A DNA stretch of 64,000 nt from Flavobacteriales bacterium 34_180_T64 (lineage in GTDB: Bacteria > Bacteroidota > Bacteroidia > Flavobacteriales > Flavobacteriaceae): assembly GCA_002162765.1 (NCBI GenBank), contig MAAR01000005.1:1-64000 (forward strand), written 5' to 3'. The position numbers and the translations under genes are program-made. The notes beneath the pieces were generated by a model, which was not told where the DNA came from, searched no databases, and saw nothing but the letters and a program-made list of their open reading frames with translations. Shown one piece after another: positions 26,359 to 35,900 of the stretch (its first letter is position 1; the number at the start of each line of letters is the position of its first letter).

Positions 26359-26842
26359 TTGGATTCTTCTTATTATTGGAATTGTATTTAGTTCTTGCGA
26401 TTCGAATCAGGTCTTTGATGAATATAAATCGGTTCCGAATCAATGGCATAAAGATTCATTAATTTCATTTGATGTTACTGCTCCAGATTCACTAAACTCG
26501 TATAATTTGTTCGTGAATCTTCGAAACAATAATGATTATAAATACAATAATTTATTCTTGATTGTTGAAATGAATTATCCCAACGGTAAAATTGTAACTG
26601 ATACTTTAGAGTATGTAATGGCTGCTCCTGATGGAACCCTTTTAGGAACTGGATTTACAGATGTAAAGGAGAATAAACTTTGGTACAGAGGACATAATAC
26701 ACCCTTTTTATTTAATGAAAATGGAGCATACAAAATTAATATTCAGCATGCCATGAGAGAAAATGGTAAAGTCGAAGGTATTGAGAATCTAGAAGGTATA
26801 ACTGATATTGGATTTAGAATAGAGCAGTCAAATACAAATTAA
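26330..26842 (+). CDS. gldH: Gliding motility lipoprotein GldH
   Basis: A 170-residue lipoprotein with lipobox VFSSC (Cys23) and the family pattern FDEYKSVPNQWHKDSLISF, needed for gliding and associated with the T9SS machinery in flavobacteria. The ATG at 26330 lies in the 3' end of ricT (29-nt overlap). An ATG at 26342 is also possible. A frame open further upstream is rejected because it would bury the signal peptide. It is followed after 2 nt by the PBP1A gene. Confidence 0.92.
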   Translation: MHKRMLRKSSWILLIIGIVFSSCDSNQVFDEYKSVPNQWHKDSLISFDVTAPDSLNSYNLFVNLRNNNDYKYNNLFLIVEMNYPNGKIVTDTLEYVMAAPDGTLLGTGFTDVKENKLWYRGHNTPFLFNENGAYKINIQHAMRENGKVEGIENLEGITDIGFRIEQSNTN

Positions 26843-26844
26843 AT

Positions 26845-29187
26845 ATGGCTAAAAAGGTAACCAAAAAGAAAAATACGACATTGGATTTTTCGAAGTATAT
26901 TCGATGGTTTTGGATGGTTTTTTCAGGAGGAATTCTCCTTATAATTCTTTTGTTTTTATTGGCATCCTGGGGTGTTTTTGGTGAGATGCCCGACCATACT
27001 ATTCTTGAAAACCCTAAAACTAATTTGGCCACTGAAGTTATTTCTTCAGATAATGAACTGATTGCAAAATTTTATTTAAATGACAATCGAACACCAGTCG
27101 ATTATAATGAATTACCACAACAATTAATTGATGCACTGATAGCCACTGAGGATGCAAGGTATCATGACCATGCTGGAATTGATGCTTTCGGTACCTTAAG
27201 AGCGTTTACATTTTTAGGAAAGAGGGGAGGAGCAAGTACCATTTCGCAACAATTGGCAAGACAATTATTCGTTGGAGTACGTTCTAAAAATAGTTTTGAA
27301 GCTGCTACACAGAAGATTAAAGAATGGGTAATTGCTACGCGTCTAGAGCGTCAATACACCAAAGAAGAAATCATAGCCATGTATTTCAATATCTATGATT
27401 TTGGTAATAATGCAGATGGTATTAGAAGTGCAGCTAGTATTTATTTTGGAGGAAAAGAACCTAAAGAGCTGGATTTAAAAGAATCGGCAATGCTCGTTGG
27501 CATGTTTAAAAATTCTTCGCTTTATAATCCAAGGGCGCATAGAAATCCTAAAGGCACAAAAAATAGACGCAATGTAGTGCTAAGCCAAATGGAAAAGTAT
27601 GGGTTCATAACTGAAGCCGTAAAAGATTCATTACAACTAACAGAACTCGATTTAAAATATACACCGCAGTCACATCGAGAAGGGCTTGCAACTTATTTTA
27701 GAGCGTATTTAGATCGCTTTATGAAGGATTGGATTAAGGAAAACCCGAAGCCTGATGGTTCGAAGTACAACCTTTATAACGACGGTTTAAAAATATATAC
27801 AACAATTGATTCTAGAATGCAACAATATGCAGAAGATGCGGTTCAAAAGCATATGCCTAGATTACAAGCAGAATTTGATAATCAAAACACCGCTAAACGA
27901 AATCCAACAGCTCCTTTTTTGGAGTTAGATAATCAAGAAATCAAAGCCTTAATGAAACGAGGGATGCGTCAATCTGAACGATGGAGAGTAATGAAGAAAA
28001 AAGGTAAAAGCGAAAAGGATATCGTAGCCTCTTTTGATGTAGCAAGACAAATGAAGGTATTCTCGTGGAAAGGAGAAATAGATACCATTATGAAACCTAT
28101 TGATTCCATGCGTTATTATAAATCATTCCTCCATACTGGAATGATGTCTATGGATCCACAAACAGGGCATGTTAAGGCATGGGTTGGTGGTATCAATATG
28201 AGGCATTTTCAATACGATCATGTAAAACAAGGAAAACGACAAGTAGGCTCAACTTTTAAGCCATTCGTTTATGCCACAGCTATAAGTCAATTACACCTAT
28301 CGCCATGTGATACCTTTCCAAATACCCAAATTACCATTGAGGCAGACAAATATGGAAATCCAGAACCCTGGACCGCTAGGAATTCTGATGAAAAATATGG
28401 TGGATTTAGAACATTAAAAAATGCTTTAGCCAATTCTATAAATACTGTATCTGCGCGGCTAATGAATGAAGTTGGCCCCCAACCTGTTATTGATTTAGCA
28501 AAAAATTTAGGAGTAGAACAAGATATTTTACCAGTACCTTCAATTGCGCTTGGAACACCAGATCTTAGTGTTTATGAGATGGTTGCTGCATATTCGACTT
28601 TTGTGAACAAAGGGGTTTATAATAAACCAGTGATGGTAACTCGAATAGAAGATAAAAATGGAACCGTTTTATTCCAATTTACTCCAGAATCTAAAGATGT
28701 ATTAAGTGAAGAAGTGGCTTATGTGACTGTAAATTTAATGGAAGGAGTAACAAGATTTGGGTCTGGTCAACGCTTAAGACATACTTGGGCGTCTAATGTT
28801 CCAGTTTATAAAGAAGTAATCACAGGATATCCGTATGACTTTGGAGATATTCCAATTGCTGGAAAAACAGGAACTACACAAAATCAAAGCGATGGCTGGT
28901 TTATGGGAATGGTTCCGAACCTAGTTACTGGAGTTTGGGTAGGAGCAGAAGATAGGGCAACCCATTTTAATACAATTACTTATGGACAAGGCGCTGCAAT
29001 GGCCTTACCTATTTGGGGACTATACATGAAAAGCTGTTATGGCGATACGGAACTTGGAATCTCTAAAGGCGAATTTGAAAAACCAAATGAATTATCTATA
29101 GAGGTTGATTGTATTAAATATAATCCAGGAGAAGATCCTGATGCCATTCTAAAGGATGACGATTTGAAAGAACTCATAGATTTTTAA
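26845..29187 (+). CDS. mrcA: Penicillin-binding protein 1A
   Basis: A 780-residue bifunctional peptidoglycan synthase. An N-terminal transmembrane anchor (about 20-45) is followed by the GT51 glycosyltransferase domain, with catalytic Glu102 in EDARYHDH and GGASTISQQLARQL, and a transpeptidase domain with SxxK at Ser469 (GSTFKPF), SxN in LANSINT, and KTGTTQNQSDGWF. All active-site motifs are present. It is the last gene of the ricT-gldH run and has a strong terminator. Confidence 0.95.
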   Translation: MAKKVTKKKNTTLDFSKYIRWFWMVFSGGILLIILLFLLASWGVFGEMPDHTILENPKTNLATEVISSDNELIAKFYLNDNRTPVDYNELPQQLIDALIATEDARYHDHAGIDAFGTLRAFTFLGKRGGASTISQQLARQLFVGVRSKNSFEAATQKIKEWVIATRLERQYTKEEIIAMYFNIYDFGNNADGIRSAASIYFGGKEPKELDLKESAMLVGMFKNSSLYNPRAHRNPKGTKNRRNVVLSQMEKYGFITEAVKDSLQLTELDLKYTPQSHREGLATYFRAYLDRFMKDWIKENPKPDGSKYNLYNDGLKIYTTIDSRMQQYAEDAVQKHMPRLQAEFDNQNTAKRNPTAPFLELDNQEIKALMKRGMRQSERWRVMKKKGKSEKDIVASFDVARQMKVFSWKGEIDTIMKPIDSMRYYKSFLHTGMMSMDPQTGHVKAWVGGINMRHFQYDHVKQGKRQVGSTFKPFVYATAISQLHLSPCDTFPNTQITIEADKYGNPEPWTARNSDEKYGGFRTLKNALANSINTVSARLMNEVGPQPVIDLAKNLGVEQDILPVPSIALGTPDLSVYEMVAAYSTFVNKGVYNKPVMVTRIEDKNGTVLFQFTPESKDVLSEEVAYVTVNLMEGVTRFGSGQRLRHTWASNVPVYKEVITGYPYDFGDIPIAGKTGTTQNQSDGWFMGMVPNLVTGVWVGAEDRATHFNTITYGQGAAMALPIWGLYMKSCYGDTELGISKGEFEKPNELSIEVDCIKYNPGEDPDAILKDDDLKELIDF

Positions 29188-29195
29188 AAAAAACC

Positions 29196-29223
29196 AAAGC
29201 CATTCTTTTTAGAATGGCTTTTA
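29196..29223 (+). terminator. Terminator after the PBP1A gene
   Basis: AAAGCCATTCT (29196-29206), TTTT, AGAATGGCTTT (29211-29221), then T-rich sequence. Confidence 0.88.
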
Positions 29224-29263
29224 TATTTTGTACTTTTCCACTACATAAAATTAGAAGTCAAAA

Positions 29264-29965
29264 ATGATAAATAAACGTGTTAAAGATGTTAAAGAAGCAC
29301 TGAAAGGTGTAACTGATAATATGACATTTATGCTTGGTGGTTTTGGATTGTCTGGAATTCCAGAGAATGCAATTGCTGAATTAGTAGCGTTAAATGTAAA
29401 AGGAGTTACTTGTATTTCAAATAATGCAGGTGTGGATGATTTTGGTTTAGGATTGTTACTTCAGAAACATCAAATAAAAAAAATGATATCGTCTTATGTT
29501 GGCGAAAATGATGAATTTGAGCGACAAATGTTAAGTGGTGAATTGGATGTTGAGTTAATACCACAAGGTACTCTTGCAGAACGCTGTCGAGCTGCTCAAT
29601 CTGGATTCCCTGCATTTTATACGCCAGCGGGATATGGAACTGAAGTAGCAGAGGGAAAAGAAACTAGAGATTTTAATGGAAAAATGTATGTTCTGGAAAA
29701 AGCATTTGATGCCGATTTTTCCTTTGTAAAAGCATGGAAAGGTGATGCTGCTGGAAACTTAGTTTTTAAAGGAACTGCAAGAAATTTCAATCCTAATATG
29801 TGTGGTGCAGCAAAAATAACGGTTGCTGAGGTTGAAGAGTTGGTTCCAGTAGGAAGTCTAGATGCGAATCAAATTCATATTCCTGGAATTTTTGTACAAC
29901 GCATTTTCCAGGGGGAAGTTTATGAAAAACGAATTGAACAACGAACTGTTAGACAAAGAGGATAA
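29264..29965 (+). CDS. scoA: 3-oxoacid CoA-transferase subunit A
   Basis: A 233-residue alpha subunit of succinyl-CoA:3-ketoacid CoA transferase, used in ketone-body and acetoacetate metabolism. The glycine-rich [12 protein letters not shown] and the pattern [13 protein letters not shown] are family signatures. Subunit B starts 2 nt after its stop, so the two are made in equal amounts. It lies between two terminators, forming a clean two-gene operon. Confidence 0.95.
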   Translation: MINKRVKDVKEALKGVTDNMTFMLGGFGLSGIPENAIAELVALNVKGVTCISNNAGVDDFGLGLLLQKHQIKKMISSYVGENDEFERQMLSGELDVELIPQGTLAERCRAAQSGFPAFYTPAGYGTEVAEGKETRDFNGKMYVLEKAFDADFSFVKAWKGDAAGNLVFKGTARNFNPNMCGAAKITVAEVEELVPVGSLDANQIHIPGIFVQRIFQGEVYEKRIEQRTVRQRG

Positions 29966-29967
29966 CT

Positions 29968-30621
29968 ATGTTAGATAAAATAGGAATAGCGAAACGTATA
30001 GCACGAGAAGTAAAAGATGGATACTATGTTAATCTTGGTATTGGAATTCCAACTTTAGTTGCAAATTATGTTAGAGAAGATATTGAAGTAGAATTTCAAA
30101 GCGAGAATGGCGTGCTTGGAATGGGACCATTTCCAATTGATGGTGATGAAGATGCGGATATTATAAATGCAGGAAAACAAACTATTACAACCTTGCCAGG
30201 TGCAAGTTTTTTTGACTCAGCAATGAGTTTTGCCATGATTAGAGGGCAGCATGTTGATCTTACAATTCTTGGCGCTATGGAAGTTGCAGAGAATGGAGAT
30301 ATTGCCAATTGGAAAATTCCAGGACGCATGGTTAAAGGTATGGGTGGCGCAATGGATTTGGTTGCTAGTGCCGAAAATATAATTGTAGCGATGATGCATA
30401 CCAATAAAAAAGGAGAATCTAAATTGTTAAAACAGTGCTCTCTCCCTTTGACGGGTGTTGGTTGCGTGAAGAAGGTAGTTACTAATCTCGCAGTGATGGA
30501 AATCACGGAAAAAGGATTTAAATTATTAGAACGCGCACCTGGAGTTTCTGTAGAGGATATTAAAAATGCTACTGAAGGTCATCTAATTGTAGAAGGCGAT
30601 ATTCCAGAAATGGTAATTTAA
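29968..30621 (+). CDS. scoB: 3-oxoacid CoA-transferase subunit B
   Basis: The beta subunit, 217 residues, which holds the catalytic glutamate that carries CoA as a thioester: Glu46 in SENGVLGMG. GIGIPTLVANY near the N terminus is the CoA-binding glycine region. Paired with scoA directly upstream and closed by an intrinsic terminator. Confidence 0.95.
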   Translation: MLDKIGIAKRIAREVKDGYYVNLGIGIPTLVANYVREDIEVEFQSENGVLGMGPFPIDGDEDADIINAGKQTITTLPGASFFDSAMSFAMIRGQHVDLTILGAMEVAENGDIANWKIPGRMVKGMGGAMDLVASAENIIVAMMHTNKKGESKLLKQCSLPLTGVGCVKKVVTNLAVMEITEKGFKLLERAPGVSVEDIKNATEGHLIVEGDIPEMVI

Positions 30622-30642
30622 ATGAAATGTACTTTTAAAATG

Positions 30643-30668
30643 AAAGCTGCCTTTTGGCAGCTTTTTTT
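30643..30668 (+). terminator. Terminator of scoAB
   Basis: AAAGCTGCC (30643-30651), TTTT, GGCAGCTTT (30656-30664) with further T residues. Confidence 0.9.
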
Positions 30669-30843
30669 GTGGTTATCATCTACACTTGAAGTAGGATTAA
30701 TGCTAGATATTGTAAGAAAAACCATTAAATATTGTGGTAAATGTTAAAATTTAATGTATTTCATCGATTAATTATGTATTTTAACTGATGCAATTAAAAT
30801 TTGTTACATATTAGCTAAACCAAATCGAAACAAATATAATTAA

Positions 30844-30929
30844 CCAAATCTATCATAAACCTAATTTGTGATTTGCCCCAAATCTATCATGAATTTTAAC
30901 TTATGAATCATTTTGCCCCAAATCTACCA
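30844..30929. repeat. Three direct repeats in a 402-nt gap between convergent genes
   Basis: The gap 30622-31023 between scoB and the ABC transporter gene holds no convincing ORF. CCAAATCTATCA occurs at 30844 and 30878, and CCAAATCTACCA at 30918. The last two share the longer TTTGCCCCAAATCTA. Spacings are 34 and 40 nt. The role is unknown. Three units are too few and too imperfect for a CRISPR array. Confidence 0.5.
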
Positions 30930-31023
30930 ATACCTACTTTTTTGAAAGTAAGATTAATTCAAGCTTTCAAAACACATTAAGATTGCTCATAAAATCTTAA
31001 CCTTATCAAAAAAAATATTCATG

Positions 31024-32715
31024 CTATAACCCTTTAGGGATGGCATGAATAAGTTTTTTTGTGTATGCTTTTTTTGGAGTGTTATAAATAATATCGGCAT
31101 CATCCATTTCTTCAATTTTACCTTTATTCATAACCACAAGTTGATCAGACATATATTTAACAACGGCTAAATCATGTGATATGAAAATATAAGTGAAATT
31201 AAATTTTTCCTTTAATTCATTTAACAGATTTAAAACTTGTGCTTGAACTGAAATATCTAATGCTGAAACCGATTCATCGCATATAATTAGCTTTGGTTCT
31301 AACGAAATAGCTCTAGCTATACCAATACGCTGACGCTGTCCACCAGAAAATTCATGAGGATATCTATTGAAATAACTTTTATCCAATCCAACACGTTCCA
31401 GAATATGAAGTGCCTTTTCTTTCCTGTCTATATTATTGGTACCAATACCATGTACTTTCATTGGTTCTATTATTGATTTTCCAACTGGAATCCTAGGATT
31501 AAGAGACGCGTATGGATCTTGGAAAATTATTTGAATATCTTTTCTGAGATGTCGCATTTCATTTTTTGAAAGTTGAATCAAATCTTTGCCTTTATAGAGA
31601 ATTTGTCCCGCAGTTGCTTTGTCAAGTTGAAGAATTGCATTTGCAAGAGTCGACTTTCCGCAACCAGATTCACCTACCAGACCAAGTGTTTCCCCTTCGT
31701 ATAATTTGAATGAAACATCATTGACAGCTTTAAATGAATTTGGTTTTGAAAACCATCCAGTTTTTGAAAAGTATTCTTTCTCAAGATTTTTTACCTCTAA
31801 TAGTGGTGGTTTGGAATACAAATCATGATGTCGCTTTTGACGCATAGTTGTAGTAATAATAGCGTCATTTGTTGTATCGTTTATAAAATCACTTATGGTT
31901 GGTAATTGCTGTAATCTAACATCTAATGCAGGTCTAGAATGAATTAGAGCTTGAGTATAAAGATGCTTGGGAGATTTAAATACTTTTGAAACAGGACCTT
32001 GTTCTACAATTTCACCCTTATACATTACTAAAACTCTATCTGCTATTTCAGAAATCAAAGCTAAGTCATGGGAAATAAATATAACACTCATTGACTCTTC
32101 AGATTGTAACTGTTTTAAAAGTTGAATAATTTCTTTTTGCACAGTAACATCTAATGCTGTTGTCGGCTCGTCGGCTATTAAAATTTTAGGCTTACAGGCA
32201 ATGGCCATTGCTATCATTACACGTTGTTTCTGACCGCCAGAAATTTCATGAGGATAGGCATCAAATACACGTTCGGGTAATGGTAATTTCACTTTTTCAA
32301 AAAGAGAAAGTGTTTCAGTCTTTGATCCTTTTTTTGATAAAATTGTATGTTGTAATAAAATTTCCTGAACTTGTTTTCCGCAAGTCATTGAAGGATTTAA
32401 GGAACTCATGGGTTCTTGGAAAATCATAGCAATGTCGTTCCCTCTTATAGTTTTAAATGCTTTTGAAGTAATTTTAGTAAGATCTAATTCATTGAACTGA
32501 ATACCGCCTTTTGTAATTTTTGAAATAGGTTTAGGAAGTAATCCTAAAATAGCCAATGTTGATACAGATTTTCCAGAACCTGATTCACCCACAATGCCTA
32601 ATATTTCATTGGTATGTAATTGGTATGAAATATTATGGATGATTTCTTTTTCATTCCCATCAGAAAAAAAAGAAATGGAAAGGCCTTCAATATGGAGTAA
32701 ATTTTCTTTATGCAT
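31024..32715 (-). CDS. Peptide ABC transporter ATPase with two fused ATP-binding domains
   Basis: A 563-residue fusion of two ABC ATPases of the oligopeptide/dipeptide class (DppD-DppF or YejF type). The first half has Walker A GESGSGKSVS and signature SGGQKQRVMIAMA. The second has Walker A GESGCGKSTL and signature SGGQRQRIGIARA. Each is followed by the family's oligopeptide C-terminal extension (SPKHLYTQALIHSRP; TPKKAYTKKLIHAIP). No permease or binding protein is adjacent, so partners must be encoded elsewhere. Confidence 0.92.
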   Translation of the reverse strand: MHKENLLHIEGLSISFFSDGNEKEIIHNISYQLHTNEILGIVGESGSGKSVSTLAILGLLPKPISKITKGGIQFNELDLTKITSKAFKTIRGNDIAMIFQEPMSSLNPSMTCGKQVQEILLQHTILSKKGSKTETLSLFEKVKLPLPERVFDAYPHEISGGQKQRVMIAMAIACKPKILIADEPTTALDVTVQKEIIQLLKQLQSEESMSVIFISHDLALISEIADRVLVMYKGEIVEQGPVSKVFKSPKHLYTQALIHSRPALDVRLQQLPTISDFINDTTNDAIITTTMRQKRHHDLYSKPPLLEVKNLEKEYFSKTGWFSKPNSFKAVNDVSFKLYEGETLGLVGESGCGKSTLANAILQLDKATAGQILYKGKDLIQLSKNEMRHLRKDIQIIFQDPYASLNPRIPVGKSIIEPMKVHGIGTNNIDRKEKALHILERVGLDKSYFNRYPHEFSGGQRQRIGIARAISLEPKLIICDESVSALDISVQAQVLNLLNELKEKFNFTYIFISHDLAVVKYMSDQLVVMNKGKIEEMDDADIIYNTPKKAYTKKLIHAIPKGL

Positions 32716-32946
32716 GTGTAAATGTAACTATTTTCCGCATTTTAATTACGGGAAAACCGTAACTCAAAAAAATTAGAAGGTATTTCAACGAAAACGCCAG
32801 TATTAAATTTTCATATTAACAAAATTTTAATATTTTCATGCTCGTAAAAAACAAAAAACCAATTAAAAATTAATAATTGCGCAACTAAAACCCTAAAAAA
32901 CAGATGTATTATAAAAAAATAATTAATAATTTAAATCCTTCTGCAA

Positions 32947-35900
32947 ATGAAAATTAAATTACTCTCACTTATTTTATTAATAAGTACAACCATTACCTTT
33001 TCTCAAAGTAAATCCTTATGGCAACAACAAGCTCCAGCAAGTATTTCAAAAATAAAAGCGGAGAAGCGAAATTTACCGAAGACACAATCCTTTAGTCTAA
33101 ATATTGAAGGTATGAAACGAGCCTTGGAAAATGTTCCACGAAGGGGTCAATTGGCAAGAACATCTAATGTTATTATATCGATTCCAAATGATTTAGGGAA
33201 ATTTGAGCGCTTTAGAGTTGTAGAAGCTTCAGTAATGCATCCTGATTTGGCTGCTAAATATCCTAACATTAAATCTTATGCAGGTCAAGGTGTTGATGAT
33301 CCCTCTGCAGTAATAAGATTTAGTATATCTCCTTTAGGATTTCAAAGTATGCGCCTTTCAGCAAATAATCCTGCAACATTTATTGAACCTTATACAAATG
33401 ATTTATCAATGTATACCGTATTCAAAAGATCTGATAAAATTGATTTTATTGATGATTTTGAATGTTCAGTTACTGAAAGTGTGAATGAAGCATTGAATTC
33501 AGGAATTGCTTTAAGAAATGCAAATGATGCTATATTGAGAACTTATAGATTAGCAATGTCAGCAACGGGAGAATTTTCGAATTATCATGGAGGGACAAAA
33601 GCGCTTGCATTGGCAGCAATAAATAATACCATGACTAGAGTAAATGGGATTTTTGAAGTTGATTTTAACGTGACAATGATTTTAATTGCAAATACAGATG
33701 ACGTTATTTATACCAATTCTGGGAGTGATCCATATACAACAACTGGAAGTTATAATGGTCAACTACAATCAACACTTACAAGTGTTATCGGTGAATCTAA
33801 CTACGATATTGGACATTTAGTTGCCAATTTGCAAAATAACGGTAATGCAGGTTGTATTGGCTGTGTATGTGTAAATGGTCAAAAAGGAAGTGGTTGGACT
33901 TCAGCTACTGTTCCTGATGGTGATTTCTTTGATGTTGATTATGTAGCTCATGAAATGGGACATCAATTTGGAGCAAATCACACATGGACACATGGAGGAA
34001 ACGAAGGTACTAATGTTCAAGTAGAACCAGGAAGTGGATCTACCATAATGAGTTATGCTGGAATTACAGGTGCAACAGATGTACAAGCTAATGTGCACCC
34101 TAATTTTCATGCAGTTTCCATAGAACAAGTAACAGATTATGTTAAAGGTACAAGTTGCCAAACCAATACCAATACAGGTAATGCAGTTCCTACTGCAGAT
34201 GCTGGATCAAATTATACCATTCCAAAAGGCACAGCATTTGTTTTAGAAGGTACCGGAACAGATGCCGATCCAGGAGATGCATTAACATATAGTTGGGAGC
34301 AAATGGATGAAAATAATGCATCTACAACTTATCCGAGCACAACCGCTACTGCAGGAGTTGCATTTAGAGCCTATGAACCAACAACAGATAATAAGCGTTA
34401 TTTTCCAAATTTAGCAACTGTGAAAACCGGAGCTACATCATGGCAATGGGAAGCTGTCCCAAATGTGGCTCGTACATTGAATTTTAGAATGACTGTAAGA
34501 GATAATGTTGCAGGTGGAGGTACAAATAATAGTGATGACATGGTGCTTACAGTTAATGGAACTGCTGGTCCTTTTGTAGTGAATTCACCAAATACCAATG
34601 TAACTTGGAACGCTGGAACAACGCAAACAGTTTCTTGGAATGTTGCTGGAACTACTGGAAATGGCGTTAATGCGGCAAATGTTGATATATTCTTATCGAC
34701 TGATGGTGGAGACACCTATCCAATTGCTTTAGCATCCGGAGTGACTAATGATGGTTCACATGATATTTTAGTACCAAATAATCAAGGAACACAATGTAGA
34801 ATAATGGTTAAAGGAGCGAACAATGTATTCTTTGATATTTCAAATTCAAACTTTGAAATCGCTGGAACCGTTGTTTGTAATGCAACAGTACCAACAGGTT
34901 TAGCTGCTTCGAGTGTTGGAGCAACTACAGCAACTTTAGGATGGAATGCAGTTGCAGGAGCATCTTATGATATACAATATAGAGTAGTAGGAGCTGGATC
35001 TTGGACTACAGTATCAGCGAATGGTGTGTCCTTAGCTCTAACAAGCTTAAGCACATTAACTCAGTACGAAGCTCAAGTAAGAAGTAAATGTCCAGATAGC
35101 TCAACGTCTGCATACAGCAGTATAATTAATTTCACAACAACTGATGTACAACTTAATTATTGTGCTTCAGCAAGTACCAATATTAATGATGAGTATATTG
35201 GGAGAGTCCAATTGAATACAATTGATAACGCTTCAGGCGGTCAGTTCTATACAGACTTTACTAATATTTCAACTACCTTAACAAAAGACACTCAATATAC
35301 AATTACCGTAACTCCAACTTGGACTGGAACTGTTTATAGCGAAGGTTATTCTGTATGGATTGATTACAACAGAGATGGTGATTTTAGTGACGTTGGAGAA
35401 CAAGTATGGTCTCAAGCGGCAACGCAATCCACTCCTGTAAGTGGAAGTTTCACTATTCCATCTGGTGCAGTTGAAAACTCTACAAGAATGCGGGTTTCTA
35501 TGAAATACAATGGAGTTCCAACAGAATGTGAAACATTTACTTATGGTGAAGTTGAAGATTATACAGTTGTCATAGAAGGTAATGGACCTGATACAGAAGC
35601 ACCAGTTATCACTTTAAATGGAGCTTCAACGATTAACTTAAATGTTGGAGACACATATACTGAATTAGGAGCAACTGCTATAGATAATGAAGATGGTAAT
35701 TTGACATCAAGCATTGTAACTACAGGAACAGTTAATACAAATGTAGGTGGAACATATTTAGTGAACTATAATGTAAGTGATGCTGCAGGAAATGCCGCTA
35801 GTGAAATTACAAGAACAGTAAACGTAATTCCAGATAGCACAGCGCCTGTGATTACCTTAAATGGAGCGTCAACGATTAACTTAAATGTTGGAGACAACTA

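Noticed and set aside
30096-30506. 136-codon minus-strand frame inside scoB
   Set aside because: Lies wholly antisense to a well-supported enzyme gene with intact active site; no recognisable protein features.
30844-30929. Possible CRISPR array
   Set aside because: Only three short imperfect repeats, no conserved palindromic repeat of 28-36 nt, no cas genes nearby.
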